This document shows positions 26,301-38,062 of a DNA stretch of 64,000 nucleotides, one piece after another; the stretch's first letter is position 1; every line of letters begins with the position of its first letter. Origin of the DNA: Hippophae tibetana. Lineage: Eukaryota > Streptophyta > Magnoliopsida > Rosales > Elaeagnaceae. The stretch is from positions 86,909,816 to 86,973,815 of the forward strand of contig CM072801.1 of NCBI GenBank assembly GCA_037013495.1, in the 5' to 3' direction. The translations under genes and the position numbers were made by a program. Below the pieces are notes generated by a model. That model had not been told where the DNA came from and did no database searches. It saw only the letters and a list, made by a program, of their open reading frames with translations.

Positions 26301-26907
26301 AGTGTGAAACAAAAAGAAGGTGTTAATTGGGGTTGTAACGTAAAATTGTTATAACTTTTAATTTGTGCATCGTAATGACTACTATAATATATCAAATATT
26401 AAGCTCCTTTCGATGCCTAAAAACGCACCATAGCAATAGTATATTTCCATGGTTTTTGTCAACCCAAATTTCTTGGTTCATACAACCTAATGTTGTCTTA
26501 AAATTTGGTCGCACCTTATTTCGTTGAAATCTGTTCTTGCACTTTAGGATTCCATTTTGTTCATCTTAGCCATATTCTTAGTAATTCATTCTTTCTTATT
26601 CCTTTCAGTTCCAAGGTTGTTAGATTTTTCGCAAAATGGATTCACATCGGTTGGAATCATAGCCTTTTTTGCTGAAAATGGTGTATCTATCTTCATATTT
26701 ATATTTTTTGAATTATAGATTTAAAAAAATTAGTCCTTTGAAGGTTTTCTCCTTTCTGAAGTCACAAATTCCAAAAAAATGAAAGAAATTGTGTCCTTAA
26801 AGACTTGTCTTTTATTCCCATTCTGTTTACATTGTGTTACATTTTGTATTTCATATCTTTGTTTTCTTTACAATTTTGGTATCTTTTATTTTTCTTTGTT
26901 TTATGTG
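20350..26907. repeat. Irregular mosaic of satellite units U32-U41
   Basis: Unit starts are 20350, 21007, 21664, 22317, 22973, 23630, 24285, 24939, 25596 and 26252. The x and y types alternate without a stable period. U34 is the shortest unit (653 bp). U32 has TTTAACC at the anchor instead of TTCAACC, and it shares GTAATGTAAAATTG and TTTGCGCATT with U36. U37 and U38 are adjacent sister units. U40 and U41 are comparatively divergent, with variants such as AACTCTTAATTTG, ATAAAATATC, ACACACCGTAGC, ATATTAAGCTCC and AATGTTGTC. No gene is present; the 86-codon open frame at 22079-22339 exists because base changes removed stops present in sister units, and it starts on TTG. Confidence 0.78.
23630..24938. 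repeat. Adjacent sister units U37 and U38
   Basis: These two neighbouring units (starts 23630 and 24285) both carry CAGTCCACAGTGTGAGAAAA, a combination I saw nowhere else in the window. In both, the unit before ends in CATATCTTTGTTTTC. They differ by a few bases, for example AATGCACCGTAGC in U37 against AACGCACCATAGC in U38. This is a single-unit tandem duplication with an offset of 655 bp, in contrast to the multi-unit duplications around it. The second halves differ: U37 has TTTGCTAAAAATGG and U38 has TTTGCTGAAAATAG. One exchange end therefore lies inside the unit. Confidence 0.75.
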
Positions 26908-28219
26908 TTCAACCTTCTTTCTTCTTCAGAAAAACCAAAGAGCTAATACAGTTCACAGTGTGAAACAAAAAGAAGGTGTTAATTGGGGTTGTAACGTAAA
27001 ATTGTTATAACTTTTAATTTGTGCTTGTAATGATTACTATAATATATCAAATATGAAGCTCGTTTCGATGCCTAAAAATGCACCGTAGCAATAGTATATT
27101 TGCTCGGTTTTTGTCAACCCAAATTTCATGGTTCATACAACCTAATGATGTCTTAAAATTTGGTCGCACCTTATTTCGTTGTAATCTGTTCTTGCACTTT
27201 AGGATTCCATTTTGTTCACCTTAGCCATATTCTTAGTAATTCAATCTTTCTTATTCCTTTCAGTTCCAAGGTTGTTAGATTTTTCGCAAAAATGGATTCA
27301 CATCGGTTGGAATCATAGGCTTGTTTGCTGAAAATAGTGTATCTATCTTCAATTTTCTATTTTTTGAACTTCAGATTTAAAAACATTTGTCCTTTGAAGG
27401 TTTTCTCCTTTCTTAAGTCACAAATTCCAAAAAAATGAAAGAAATTGTGTCCTTAAAGTCTTGCCTTTTATTCCCATTCTGTTGACATTGTTTTCCACTT
27501 TGTATTTCATATCTTAGTTTTCTTTAAATTCTCGGTATCTTTTACTTTTCTTTGATTTATGTGTTCAACCTTCTTTCTTCTTAAGAAAAACCAAAGAGCT
27601 AATACAGTTCACAGTGTGAAACAAAAAGAAGGTGTTAATTGGGGTTGTAACGTAAAATTGTTATAACTTTTAATTTGTGCATCCTAATGACTACTATAAT
27701 ATATCAAATATGAAGCTCCTTTCGATGCCTAAAAATGCACCGTAGCAATAGTATATTTCCACGGTTTTTGTCAACCCAAATTTCATGGTTCATACAACCT
27801 AATGATGTCTTAAAATTTGGTCGCACCTTATTTCGTTGTAATCTGTTCTTGCACTTTAGGATTCCATTTTGTTCACCTTAGCCATATTCTTTGTAATTCA
27901 ATCTTTCTTATTCCTTTCAGTTCCAAGGTTGTTAGATTTTTCGCAAGATGGATTCACATCGGTTGGAATCATAGCCTTGTTTGCTTAAAATAGTGTATCT
28001 ATCTTCAATTTTCTATTTTTTGAACTTCAGATTTAAAAACATTTGTCCTTTGAAGGTTTTCTCCTTTCTTAAGTCACAAATTCCAAAAAAATGAAAGAAA
28101 TTGTGTCCTTAAAGTCTTGCCTTTTATTCCCATTCTGTTGATATTGTTTTCCACTTTGTATTTCATATCTTAGTTTTCTTTACAATTTCGGTATCTTTTA
28201 TTTTTCTTTGTTTTATGTG
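26908..28219. repeat. Returned s-p unit pair (U42-U43)
   Basis: Unit starts are 26908 and 27564. U42 has TTCTTCAGAAAAACC and CGCAAAAATGG, the signature of U2 (666-1322). U43 has TTAAGAAAAACCAAAG and AATGCACC, the signature of U3. The pair reproduces the U2-U3 order more than 25 kb away, with private changes: GTGCTTGTAATGATTAC in U42, and GCATCCTAATG and TCGCAAGATGG in U43. TCGCAAGATGG recurs in U45 and U53, so the second half of U43 links into the next block. Confidence 0.77.
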
Positions 28220-30844
28220 TTCAACCTTCTTTCTTCTTGAGAAAAACGAGAGAGCTAATACAGTTCACAATGTAAAAACAAAAAGAAGGTGTTAATTGGG
28301 GTTGTAACGTAAAATTGTTATAACTTTTAATTTGTGCATTGTAATGACTACAATAATATATCAAATATGAAGCTCGTTTCGATGCCTAAAAATGAACCGT
28401 AGCAATAGTATATTTCCTCGGTTTTTGTCAACCCAAATTTCATGGTTCATACAACCTAATGATGTCTTAAAATTTGGTCGCACCTTATTTCGTTGAAATC
28501 TGTTCTTGCACTTTAGGATTCCATTTTGTTCATCTTAGCCATATTCTTAGTAATTCAATCTTTCTTATTCCTTTCAATTCCAAGGTTGTTAGATTTTTCG
28601 CAAAATGGATTCACATCGGTTGGAATCATAGCCTTGTTTGCTAAAAATGGTGTATCTATCTTCATATTTATATTTTTTGAATTTTAGATTTAAAAAAATT
28701 AGTCCTTTGAAGGTTTTCTCCTTTCTGAAGTAACAAATTCCAAAAAAATGAAAGAAATTGTGTCCTTAAAGACTTGTCTTTTATTCCCATTCTGTTTACA
28801 TTGTTTTCCACTTTGTATTTCATATCTTAGTTTTCTTTACAATTTCGGTATCTTTTATTTTTCTTTGTTTTATGTGTTCAACCTTCTTTCTTCTTGAGAA
28901 AAACGAGAGAGCTAATACAGTTCACAGTGTGAAAAAAAGAAGGTGCTAATTGGGGTTGTAACGTAAAATTGTTATAACTTTTAATTTGTGCATCGTAGTG
29001 ACTACTATAATATATCAAATATGAAGCTCGTTTCGATGCCTAAAAACGCACCGTAGCAATAGTATATTTCCTCGGTTTTTTGACAATCCCAAATTTCATG
29101 GTTCATACAACCTAATGACTTCTTAAAATTTGGTCGCACCTTATTTCGTTGTAATCTGTTCTTGCACTTTAGGATTCCATTTTTTTCACCTTAGCCATAT
29201 TCTTAGTAATTCAATCATTCTTATTCCTTTCAGTTCCAAGGTTGTTAGATTTTTCGCAAGATGGATTCACATCGGTTGGAATCATAGCCTTGTTTGCTTA
29301 AAATAGTGTATCTATCTTCAATTTTCTATTTTTTGAACTTCAGATTTAAAAACATTTGTCCTTTGAAGGTTTTCTCCTTTCTTAAGTCACAAATTCCAAA
29401 AAAATGAAAGAAATTGTGTCCTTAAAGTCTTGCCTTTTATTCCCATTCTGTTGATATTGTTTTCCACTTTGTATTTCATATCTTAGTTTTCTTTACAATT
29501 TCGGTATCTTTTATTTTTCTTTGTTTTATGTGTTCAACCTTCTTTCTTCTTGAGAAAAACGAGAGAGCTAATACAGTTCACAATGTAAAAACAAAAAGAA
29601 GGTGTTAATTGGGGTTGTAACGTAAAATTGTTATAACTTTTAATTTGTGCATTGTAATGACTACTATAATATATCAAATATGAAGCTCGTTTCGATGCCT
29701 AAAAATGAACCGTAGCAATAGTATATTTCCTCGGTTTTTGTCAACCCAAATTTCATGGTTCATACAACCTAATGATGTCTTAAAATTTGGTCGCACCTTA
29801 TTTCGTTGAAATCTGTTCTTGCACTTTAGGATTCCATTTTGTTCATCTTAGCCATATTCTTAGTAATTCAATCTTTCTTATTCCTTTCAATTCCAAGGTT
29901 GTTAGATTTTTCGCAAAATGGATTCACATCGGTTGGAATCATAGCCTTGTTTGCTAAAAATGGTGTATCTATCTTCATATTTATATTTTTTGAATTTTAG
30001 ATTTAAAAAAATTTGTCCTTTGAAGGTTTTCTCCTTTCTGAAGTAACAAATTCCAAAAAAATGAAAGAAATTGGGTCCTTAAAGACTTGTCTTTTATTCC
30101 CATTCTGTTTACATTGTTTTCCACTTTGTATTTCATATCTTAGTTTTCTTTACAATTTCGGTATCTTTTATTTTTCTTTGTTTTATGTGTTCAACCTTCT
30201 TTCTACTTGAGAAAAACGAGAGAGCTAATACAGTTCACAGTGTGAAAAAAAGAAGGTGCTAATTGGGGTTGTAACGTAAAATTGTTATAACTTTTAATTT
30301 GTGCATCGTAGTGACTACTATAATATATCAAATATGAAGCTCGTTTCGATGCCTAAAAACGCACTGTAGCAATAGTATATTTCCTCGGTTTTTGTCAATC
30401 CCAAATTTCATGGTTCATACAACCTAATGACTTCTTAAAATTTGGTCGCACCTTATTTCGTTGTAATCTGTTCTTGAACTTTAGGATTCCATTTTTTTCA
30501 CCTTAGCCATATTCTTAGTAATTCAATCTTTCTTATTCCTTTCAGTTCCAAGGTTGTTAGATTTTTCGCAAAATGGATTCACATCGGTTGGAATCATAGC
30601 CTTGTTTGCTGAAAATAGTGTATCTATCTTCAATTTTCTATTTTTTGAACTTCAGATTTAATAACATTTGTCCTTTGAAGGTTTTCTCCTTTCTTAAGTC
30701 AAAAATTCCAAAAAAATGAAAGAAATTGTGTCCTTAAAGACTTGTCTTTTATTCCCATTCTGTTTACATTGTTTTCCATTTTGTATTTCATATCTTAGTT
30801 TTCTTTACAATTTCGGTATCTTTTATTTTTCTTTGTTTTATGTG
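28220..30844. repeat. 2-unit repeat, two copies (U44-U47)
   Basis: Unit starts are 28220, 28877, 29533 and 30190. U44 and U46 share CACAATGTAAAAAC, GCATTGTAATG and AATGAACCGTAGC. U45 and U47 are y type (GTGAAAAAAAGAAGGTGC, GTAGTGAC). The offset is 1313 bp. The second halves of U45 and U47 differ: U45 has AATCATTCTTATTCC, TCGCAAGATGG and GCTTAAAATAG, whereas U47 has GCTGAAAATAG, AATAACATTTG and GTCAAAAATTCC. The repeat frame is therefore offset inside the unit. Confidence 0.78.
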
Positions 30845-33800
30845 TTCAACCTTCTTTCTTCTTGAGAAAAACCAGAGAGCTAATATAGTTCACAGTGTGA
30901 AACAAAAAGAAGGTGTTAATTGGGGTTGTAACGTAAAATTGTTATAACTTTTAATTTGTGCATCGTAATGACTACTATAATATATCAAATATGAAGCTCG
31001 TTTCGATGCCTAAAAACGCACCGTAGCAATAGTATATTTCCACGGTTTTTGTCAACCCAAATTTCATGGTTCATACAACCTAATGATGTCTTAAAATTTG
31101 GTCGCACCTTATTTCGTTGTAATCTGTTCTTGCACTTTAGGATTCCATTTTGTTCACCTTAGCCATATTCTTAGTAATTCAATCTTTCTTATTCCTTTCA
31201 GTTCCAAGGTTGTTAGATTTTTCGCAAAATGGATTCACATCGGTTGGAATCATAGCCTTGTTTGCTGAAAATAGTGTAACTATCTTCAATTTTCTATTTT
31301 TTCAACTTCAGATTTAATAACATTTGTCCTTTGAAGGTTTTCTCCTTTCTTAAGTCAAAAATTCCAAAAAAATGAAAAAATTGTGTCCTTAAAGACTTGT
31401 CTTTTATTCCCATTCTGTTTACATTGTTTTCCATTTTGTATTTCATATCTTAGTTTTCTTTACAATTTCGGTATCTTTTATTTTTCTTTGTTTTATGTGT
31501 TCAACCTTCTTTCTTCTTGAGAAAAACCAGAGAGCTAATATAGTTCACAGTGTGAAACAAAAAGAAGGTGTTAATTGGGGTTGTAACGTAAAATTGTTAT
31601 AACTTTTAATTTGTGCATCGTAATGACTACTATAATATATCAAATATGAAGCTCGTTTCGATGCCTAAAAATGCACCGTAGCAATAGTATATTTCCACGG
31701 TTTTTGTCAACCCAAATTTCATGGTTCATACAACCTAATGATGTCTTAAAATTTGGTCGCACCTTATTTCGTTGTAATCTGTTCTTGCACTTTAGGATTC
31801 CATTTTGTTCACCTTAGCCATATTCTTAGTAATTCAATCTTTCTTATTCCTTTCAGTTCCAAGGTTGTTAGATTTTTCGCAAAATGGATTCACATCGGTT
31901 GGAATCATAGCCTTGTTTGCTGAAAATAGTGTAACTATCTTCAATTTTCTATTTTTGCAACTTCAGATTTAATAACATTTGTCCTTTGAAGGTTTTCTCC
32001 TCTCTTAAGTCACAAATTCCAAAAAAATGAAAGAAATTGTATCCTTAAAGTCTTGCCTTTTATTCCCATTCTGTTGATATTGTTCTCCACTTTGTATTTC
32101 ATATCTTAGTTTTCTTTACAATTTCGGTATCTTTTATTTTTCTTTGTTTTATGTGTTCAACCTTCTTTCTTCTTGAGAAAAACGAGAGAGCTAATACAGT
32201 TCACAGTGTAAAAACAAAAAGAAGGTGTTAATTGGGGTTGTAACGTAAAATTGTTATAACTTTTAATTTGTGCATTGTAATGACTACTATAATATATCAA
32301 ATATGAAGCTCGTTTCGATGCCTAAAAATGAACCGTAGCAATAGTATATTTCCTCGGTTTTTGTCAACCCAAATTTCATGGTTCATACAACCTAATGATG
32401 TCTTAAAATTTGGTCGCACCTTATTTCGTTGAAATCTGTTCTTGCACTTTAGGATTCCATTTTGTTCATCTTAGCCATATTCTTAGTAATTCAATCTTTC
32501 TTATTCCTTTCAATTCCAAGGTTGTTAGATTTTTCGCAAAATGGATTCACATCGGTTGGAATCATAGCCTTGTTTGCTAAAAATGGTGTATCTATCTTCA
32601 TATTTATATTTTTTGAATTTTAGATTTAAAAAAATTAGTCCTTTGAAGGTTTTCTCCTTTCTGAAGTAACAAATTCCAAAAAAATGAAAGAAATTTTGTC
32701 CTTAAAGACTTGTCTTTTATTCCCATTCTGTTTACATTGTTTTCCACTTTGTATTTCATATCTTAGTTTTCTTTACAATTTCGGTATCTTTTATTTTTCT
32801 TTGTTTTATGTGTTCAACCTTCTTTCTTCTTGAGAAAAACGAGAGAGCTAATACAGTTCACAGTGTGAAAAAAAAGAAGGTGCTAATTGGGGTTGTAACG
32901 TAAAATTGTTATAACTTTTAATTTGTGCATCGTAGTGACTACTATAATATATCAAATATGAAGCTCGTTTCGATGCCTAAAAACGCACCGTAGAATTAGT
33001 TTATTTCCTCGGTTTTTGTCAATCCCAAATTTCATGGTTCATACAACCTAATGACTTCTTAAAATTTGGTTGCACCTTGTTTCGTTGTAATCTGTTCTTG
33101 CACTTTAGGATTCCATTTTTTTCACCTTAGCCATATTCTTAGTAATTCAATCTTTCTTATTCCTTTCAGTTCCAAGGTTGTTAGATTTTTCGCAAAATGG
33201 ATTCACATCGGTTGGAATCATAGCCTTGTTTGCTGAAAATAGTGTATCTATCTTCAATTTTCTATTTTTTGAACTTCAGATTTAAAAACATTTGTCCTTT
33301 GAAGGTTTTCTCCTTTCTTAAGTCACAAATTCCAAAAAAATGAAAGAAATTGTGTCCTAAATGTCTTGCCTTTTATTCCCATTCTGTTTACATTGTTTTC
33401 CATTTTGTATTTCATATCTTAGTTTTCTTTACAATTTCGGTATCTTTTATTTTTCTTTGTTTTATGTGTTCAACCTTCTTTCTTCTTGAGAAAAACGAGA
33501 GAGCTAATACAGTTCACAATGTAAAAACGAAAAGAAGGTGTTAATTGGGGTTCTAACGTAAAATTGTTATAACTTTTAATTTGTGCATTGTAATGACTAC
33601 TATAATATATCAAATATGAAGCTCGTTTCGATGCCTAAAAAAGAACCGTAGCAATAGTATATTTCCTCGGTTTTTGTCAACCCAAATTTCATGGTTCATA
33701 CAACCTAATGATGTCTTAAAATTTGGTCGCACCTTATTTCGTTGAAATCTGTTCTTGCATTTTAGGATTCCATTTTGTTCATCTTAGCCATATTCTTAGT

Positions 33801-34125
33801 AATTCAATCTTTCTTATTCCTTTCAATTCCAAGGTTGTTAGATTTTTCGCAAAATGGATTCACATCGGTTGGAATCATAGCCTTGTTTGCTAAAAATGGT
33901 GTATCTATCTTCATATTTATATTTTTTGAATTTTAGATTTAAAAAAATTAGTCCTTTGAAGGTTTTCTCCTTTCTGAAGTAACAAATTCCAAAAAAATGA
34001 AAGAAATTGTGTCCTTAAAGACTTGTCTTTTATTCCCATTCTGTTTACATTGTTTTCCACTTTGTATTTCATATCTTAGTTTTCTTTACAATTTCGGTAT
34101 CTTTTATTTTTCTTTGTTTTATGTG
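28877..34125. repeat. 8-unit block, long version (U45-U52)
   Basis: Unit starts are 28877, 29533, 30190, 30845, 31500, 32156, 32813 and 33469. Diagnostic marks in order are: AATCATTCTTATTCC with TCGCAAGATGG (U45); CACAATGTAAAAAC with AATGAACCG (U46); GTCAAAAATTCC (U47); CTAATATAGTTCACAG with GTGTAACTATC (U48 and again U49); CTCCTCTCTTAAG with GTATCCTTAAAG (U49); AATGAACCG (U50); CGTAGAATTAG with TTGGTTGCACCTTG (U51); and AAAAAAGAACCG with TTGCATTTTAGG (U52). The same marks in the same order occur in the 6-unit block that follows directly, with two pairs of units fused there. Confidence 0.8.
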
Positions 34126-37100
34126 TTCAACATTCTTTCTTCTTGAGAAAAACGAGAGAGCTAATACAGTTCACAGTGTGAAAAAAAAGAAGGTGCTAAT
34201 TGGGGTTGTAACGTAAAATTGTTATAACTTTTAATTTGTGCATCGTAGTGACTACTATAATATATCAAATATGAAGCTCGTTTCGATGCCTAAAAACGCA
34301 CCGTAGCAATAGTATATTTCCTCGGTTTTTGTCAACCCAAATTTCATGGTTCATACAACCTAATGATGTCTTAAAATTTGGTCGCACCTTATTTCGTTGT
34401 AATCTGTTCTTGCACTTTAGGATTCCATTTTTTTCACCTTAGCCATATTCTTAGTAATTCAATCATTCTTATTCCTTTCAGTTCCAAGGTTGTTAGATTT
34501 TTCGCAAGATGGATTCACATCGGTTGGAATCATAGCCTTGTTTGCTTAAAATAGTGTATCTATCTTCAATTTTCTATTTTTTGAACTTCAGATTTAAAAA
34601 CATTTGTCCTTTGAAGGTTTTCTCCTTTCTTAAGTCACAAATTCCAAAAAAATGAAAGAAATTGTGTCCTTAAAGTCTTGCCTTTTATTCCCATTCTGTT
34701 GATATTGTTTTCCACTTTGTATTTCATATCTTAGTTTTCTTTACAATTTCGGTATCTTTTATTTTTCTTTGTTTTATGTGTTCAACCTTCTTTCTTCTTG
34801 AGAAAAACGAGAGAGCTAATACAGTTCACAATGTAAAAACAAAAAGAAGGTGTTAATTGGGGTTGTAACGTAAAATTGTTATAACTTTTAATTTGTGCAT
34901 TGTAATGACTACTATAATATATCAAATATGAAGCTCGTTTCGATGCCTAAAAATGAACCGTAGCAATAGTATATTTCCTCGGTTTTTGTCAACCCAAATT
35001 TCATGGTTCATACAACCTAATGATGTCTTAAAATTTGGTCGCACCTTATTTCGTTGAAATCTGTTCTTGCACTTTAGGATTCCATTTTTTTCACCTTAGC
35101 CATATTCTTAGTAATTCAATCTTTCTTATTCCTTTCAGTTCCAAGGTTGTTAGATTTTTCGCAAAATGGATTCACATCGGTTGGAATCATAGCCTTGTTT
35201 GCTGAAAATAGTGTATCTATCTTCAATTTTCTATTTTTTGAACTTCAGATTTAATAACATTTGTCCTTTGAAGGTTTTCTCCTTTCTTAAGTCAAAAATT
35301 CCAAAAAAATGAAAGAAATTGTGTCCTTAAAGACTTGTCTTTTATTCCCATTCTGTTTACATCGTTTTCCATTTTGTATTTCATATCTTAGTTTTCTTTA
35401 CAATTTCGGTATCTTTTATTTTTCTTTGTTTTATGTGTTCAACCTTCTTTCTTCTTGAGAAAAACCAGAGAGCTAATATAGTTCACAGTGTGAAACAAAA
35501 AGAAGGTGTTAATTGGGGTTGTAACGTAAAATTGTTATAACTTTTAATTTTTGCATCGTAATGACTACTATAATATATCAAATATGAAGCTCGTTTCGAT
35601 GCCTAAAAACGCACCGTAGCAATAGTATATTTCCACGGTTTTTGTCAACCCAAATTTCATGGTTCATACAACCTAATGATGTCTTAAAATTTGGTCGCAC
35701 CTTATTTCGTTGTAATCTGTTCTTGCACTTTAGGATTCCATTTTGTTCACCTTAGCCATATTCTTAGTAATTCAATCTTTCTTATTCCTTTCAGTTCCAA
35801 GGTTGTTAGATTTTTCGCAAAATGGATTCACATCGGTCGGAATCATAGCCTTGTTTGCTGAAAATAGTGTAACTATCTTCAATTTTCTATTTTTTCAACT
35901 TCAGATTTAATAACATTTGTCCTTTGAAGGTTTTCTCCTCTCTTAAGTCACAAATTCCAAAAAAATGAAAGAAATTGTATCCTTAAAGTCTTCCCTTTTA
36001 TTCCCATTCTGTTGATATTGTTTTCCACTTTGTATTTCATATCTTAGTTTTCTTTACAATTTCGGTATCTTTTATTTTTCTTTGTTTTATGTGTTCAACC
36101 TTCTTTCTTCTTGAGAAAAACGAGAGAGCTAATACAGTTCACAGTGTAAAAACAAAAAGAAGGTGTTAATTGGGGTTGTAACGTAAAATTGTTATAACTT
36201 TTAATTTGTGCATTGTAATGACTACTATAATATATCAAATATGAAGCTCGTTTCGATGCCTAAAAATGAACCGTAGCAATAGTATATTTCCTCGGTTTTT
36301 GTCAACCCAAATTTCATGGTTCATACAACCTAATGATGTCTTAAAATTTGGTCGCACCTTATTTCGTTGAAATCTGTTCTTGCACTTTAGGATTCCATTT
36401 TGTTCATCTTAGCCATATTCTTAGTAATTCAATCTTTCTTATTCCTTTCAATTCCAAGGTTGTTAGATTTTTCGCAAAATGGATTCACATCGGTTGGAAT
36501 CATAGCCTTGTTTGCTAAAAATGGTGTATCTATCTTCATATTTATATTTTTTGAATTTTAGATTTAAAAAAATTAGTCCTTTGAAGGTTTTCTCCTTTCT
36601 GAAGTAACAAATTCCAAAAAAATGAAAGAAATTGTGTCCTTAAAGACTTGTCTTTTATTCCCATTCTGTTTACATTGTTTTCCACTTTGTATTTCATATC
36701 TTAGTTTTCTTTACAATTTCGGTATCTTTTATTTTGCGTTGTTTTATGTGTTCAACCTTCTTTCTTCTTGAGAAAAACGAGAGAGCTAATACAGTTCACA
36801 GTGTGAAAAAAAAGAAGGTGCTAATTGGGGTTGTAACGTAAAATTGTTATAACTTTTAATTTGTGCATCGTAGTGACTACTATAATATATCAAATATGAA
36901 GCTCGTTTCGATGCCTAAAAACGAACCGTAGAATTAGTATATTTCCTCGGTTTTTGTCAATCCCAAATTTCATGGTTCATACAACCTAATGACTTCTTAA
37001 AATTTGGTTGCACCTTGTTTCATTGTAATCTGTTCTTGCACTTTAGGATTCCATTTTTTTCACCTTAGCCATATTCTTAGTAATTCAATCTTTCTTATTC

Positions 37101-38062
37101 CTTTCAGTTCCAAGGTTGTTAGATTTTTCGCAAAATGGATTCACATCGGTTGGAATCATAGCCTTGTTTGCTGAAAATAGTGTATCTATCTTCAATTTTC
37201 TATTTTTTGAACTTCAGATTTAAAAACATTTGTCCTTTGAAGGTTTTCTCCTTTCTTAAGTCACAAATTCCAAAAAAATGAAAGAAATTGTGTCCTTAAT
37301 GTCTTGCCTTTTATTCCCATTCTGTTTACCTTGTTTTCCATTTTGTATTTCATATCTTAGTTTTCTTTACAATTTCGGTATCTTTTACTTTTCTTTGATT
37401 AATGTGTTCAACCTTCTTTCTTCTTGAGAAAAACCAGAGAGCTAATACAGTTCAAAGTGTGAAACAAAAAGAAGGTGTTAATTGGGGTTGTAACGTAAAA
37501 TTGTTATAACTTTTAATTTGTGCATCGTAATGACTACTATAATATATCAAATATGAAGCTCGTTTCGATGCCTAAAAAAGAACCGTAGCAATAGTATATT
37601 TCCTCGGTTTTTGTCAACCCAAATTTCATGGTTCATACAACCTAATGATGTCTTAAAATTTGGTCGCACCTTATTTCGTTGAAATCTGTTCTTGCATTTT
37701 AGGATTCCATTTTGTTCATCTTAGCCATATTCTTAGTAATTCAATCTTTCTTATTCCTTTCAATTCCAAGGTTGTTAGATTTTTCGCAAAATGGATTCAC
37801 ATCGGTTGGAATCATAACCTTGTTATCTGAAAATGGTGTATCTATCTTCATATTTATATTTTTTGAATTTTAGATTTAAAAAAATTAGTCCTTTGAAGGT
37901 TTTCTCCTTTCTGAAGTCACAAATTCCAAAAAAATGAAAGAAATTGTGTCCTTAAAGACTTATCTTTTATTCCCATTCTGTTTACGTTGTTTTGCATTTT
38001 GTATTTCATATCTTAGTTTTCTTTACAATTTTTGTATCTTTTATTTTTCTTTGTTTTATGTG
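34126..38062. repeat. 6-unit version of the preceding block (U53-U58)
   Basis: Unit starts are 34126, 34781, 35438, 36094, 36751 and 37407. U53 matches U45. U54 begins like U46 (CACAATGTAAAAAC, AATGAACCG) and ends like U47 (ATTTTTTTCACC, AATAACATTTG, GTCAAAAATTCC). U55 begins like U48 (CTAATATAGTTC, AACGCACCG, TTTTTTCAACTTC) and ends like U49 (CTCCTCTCTTAAG, GTATCCTTAAAG). U56, U57 and U58 match U50, U51 and U52 at a constant offset of 3938 bp. Similarity to U52 stops within U58 near 37816, where U58 switches to CATAACCTTGTTATCTG. The two hybrid units account exactly for the difference of two units. Confidence 0.8.
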
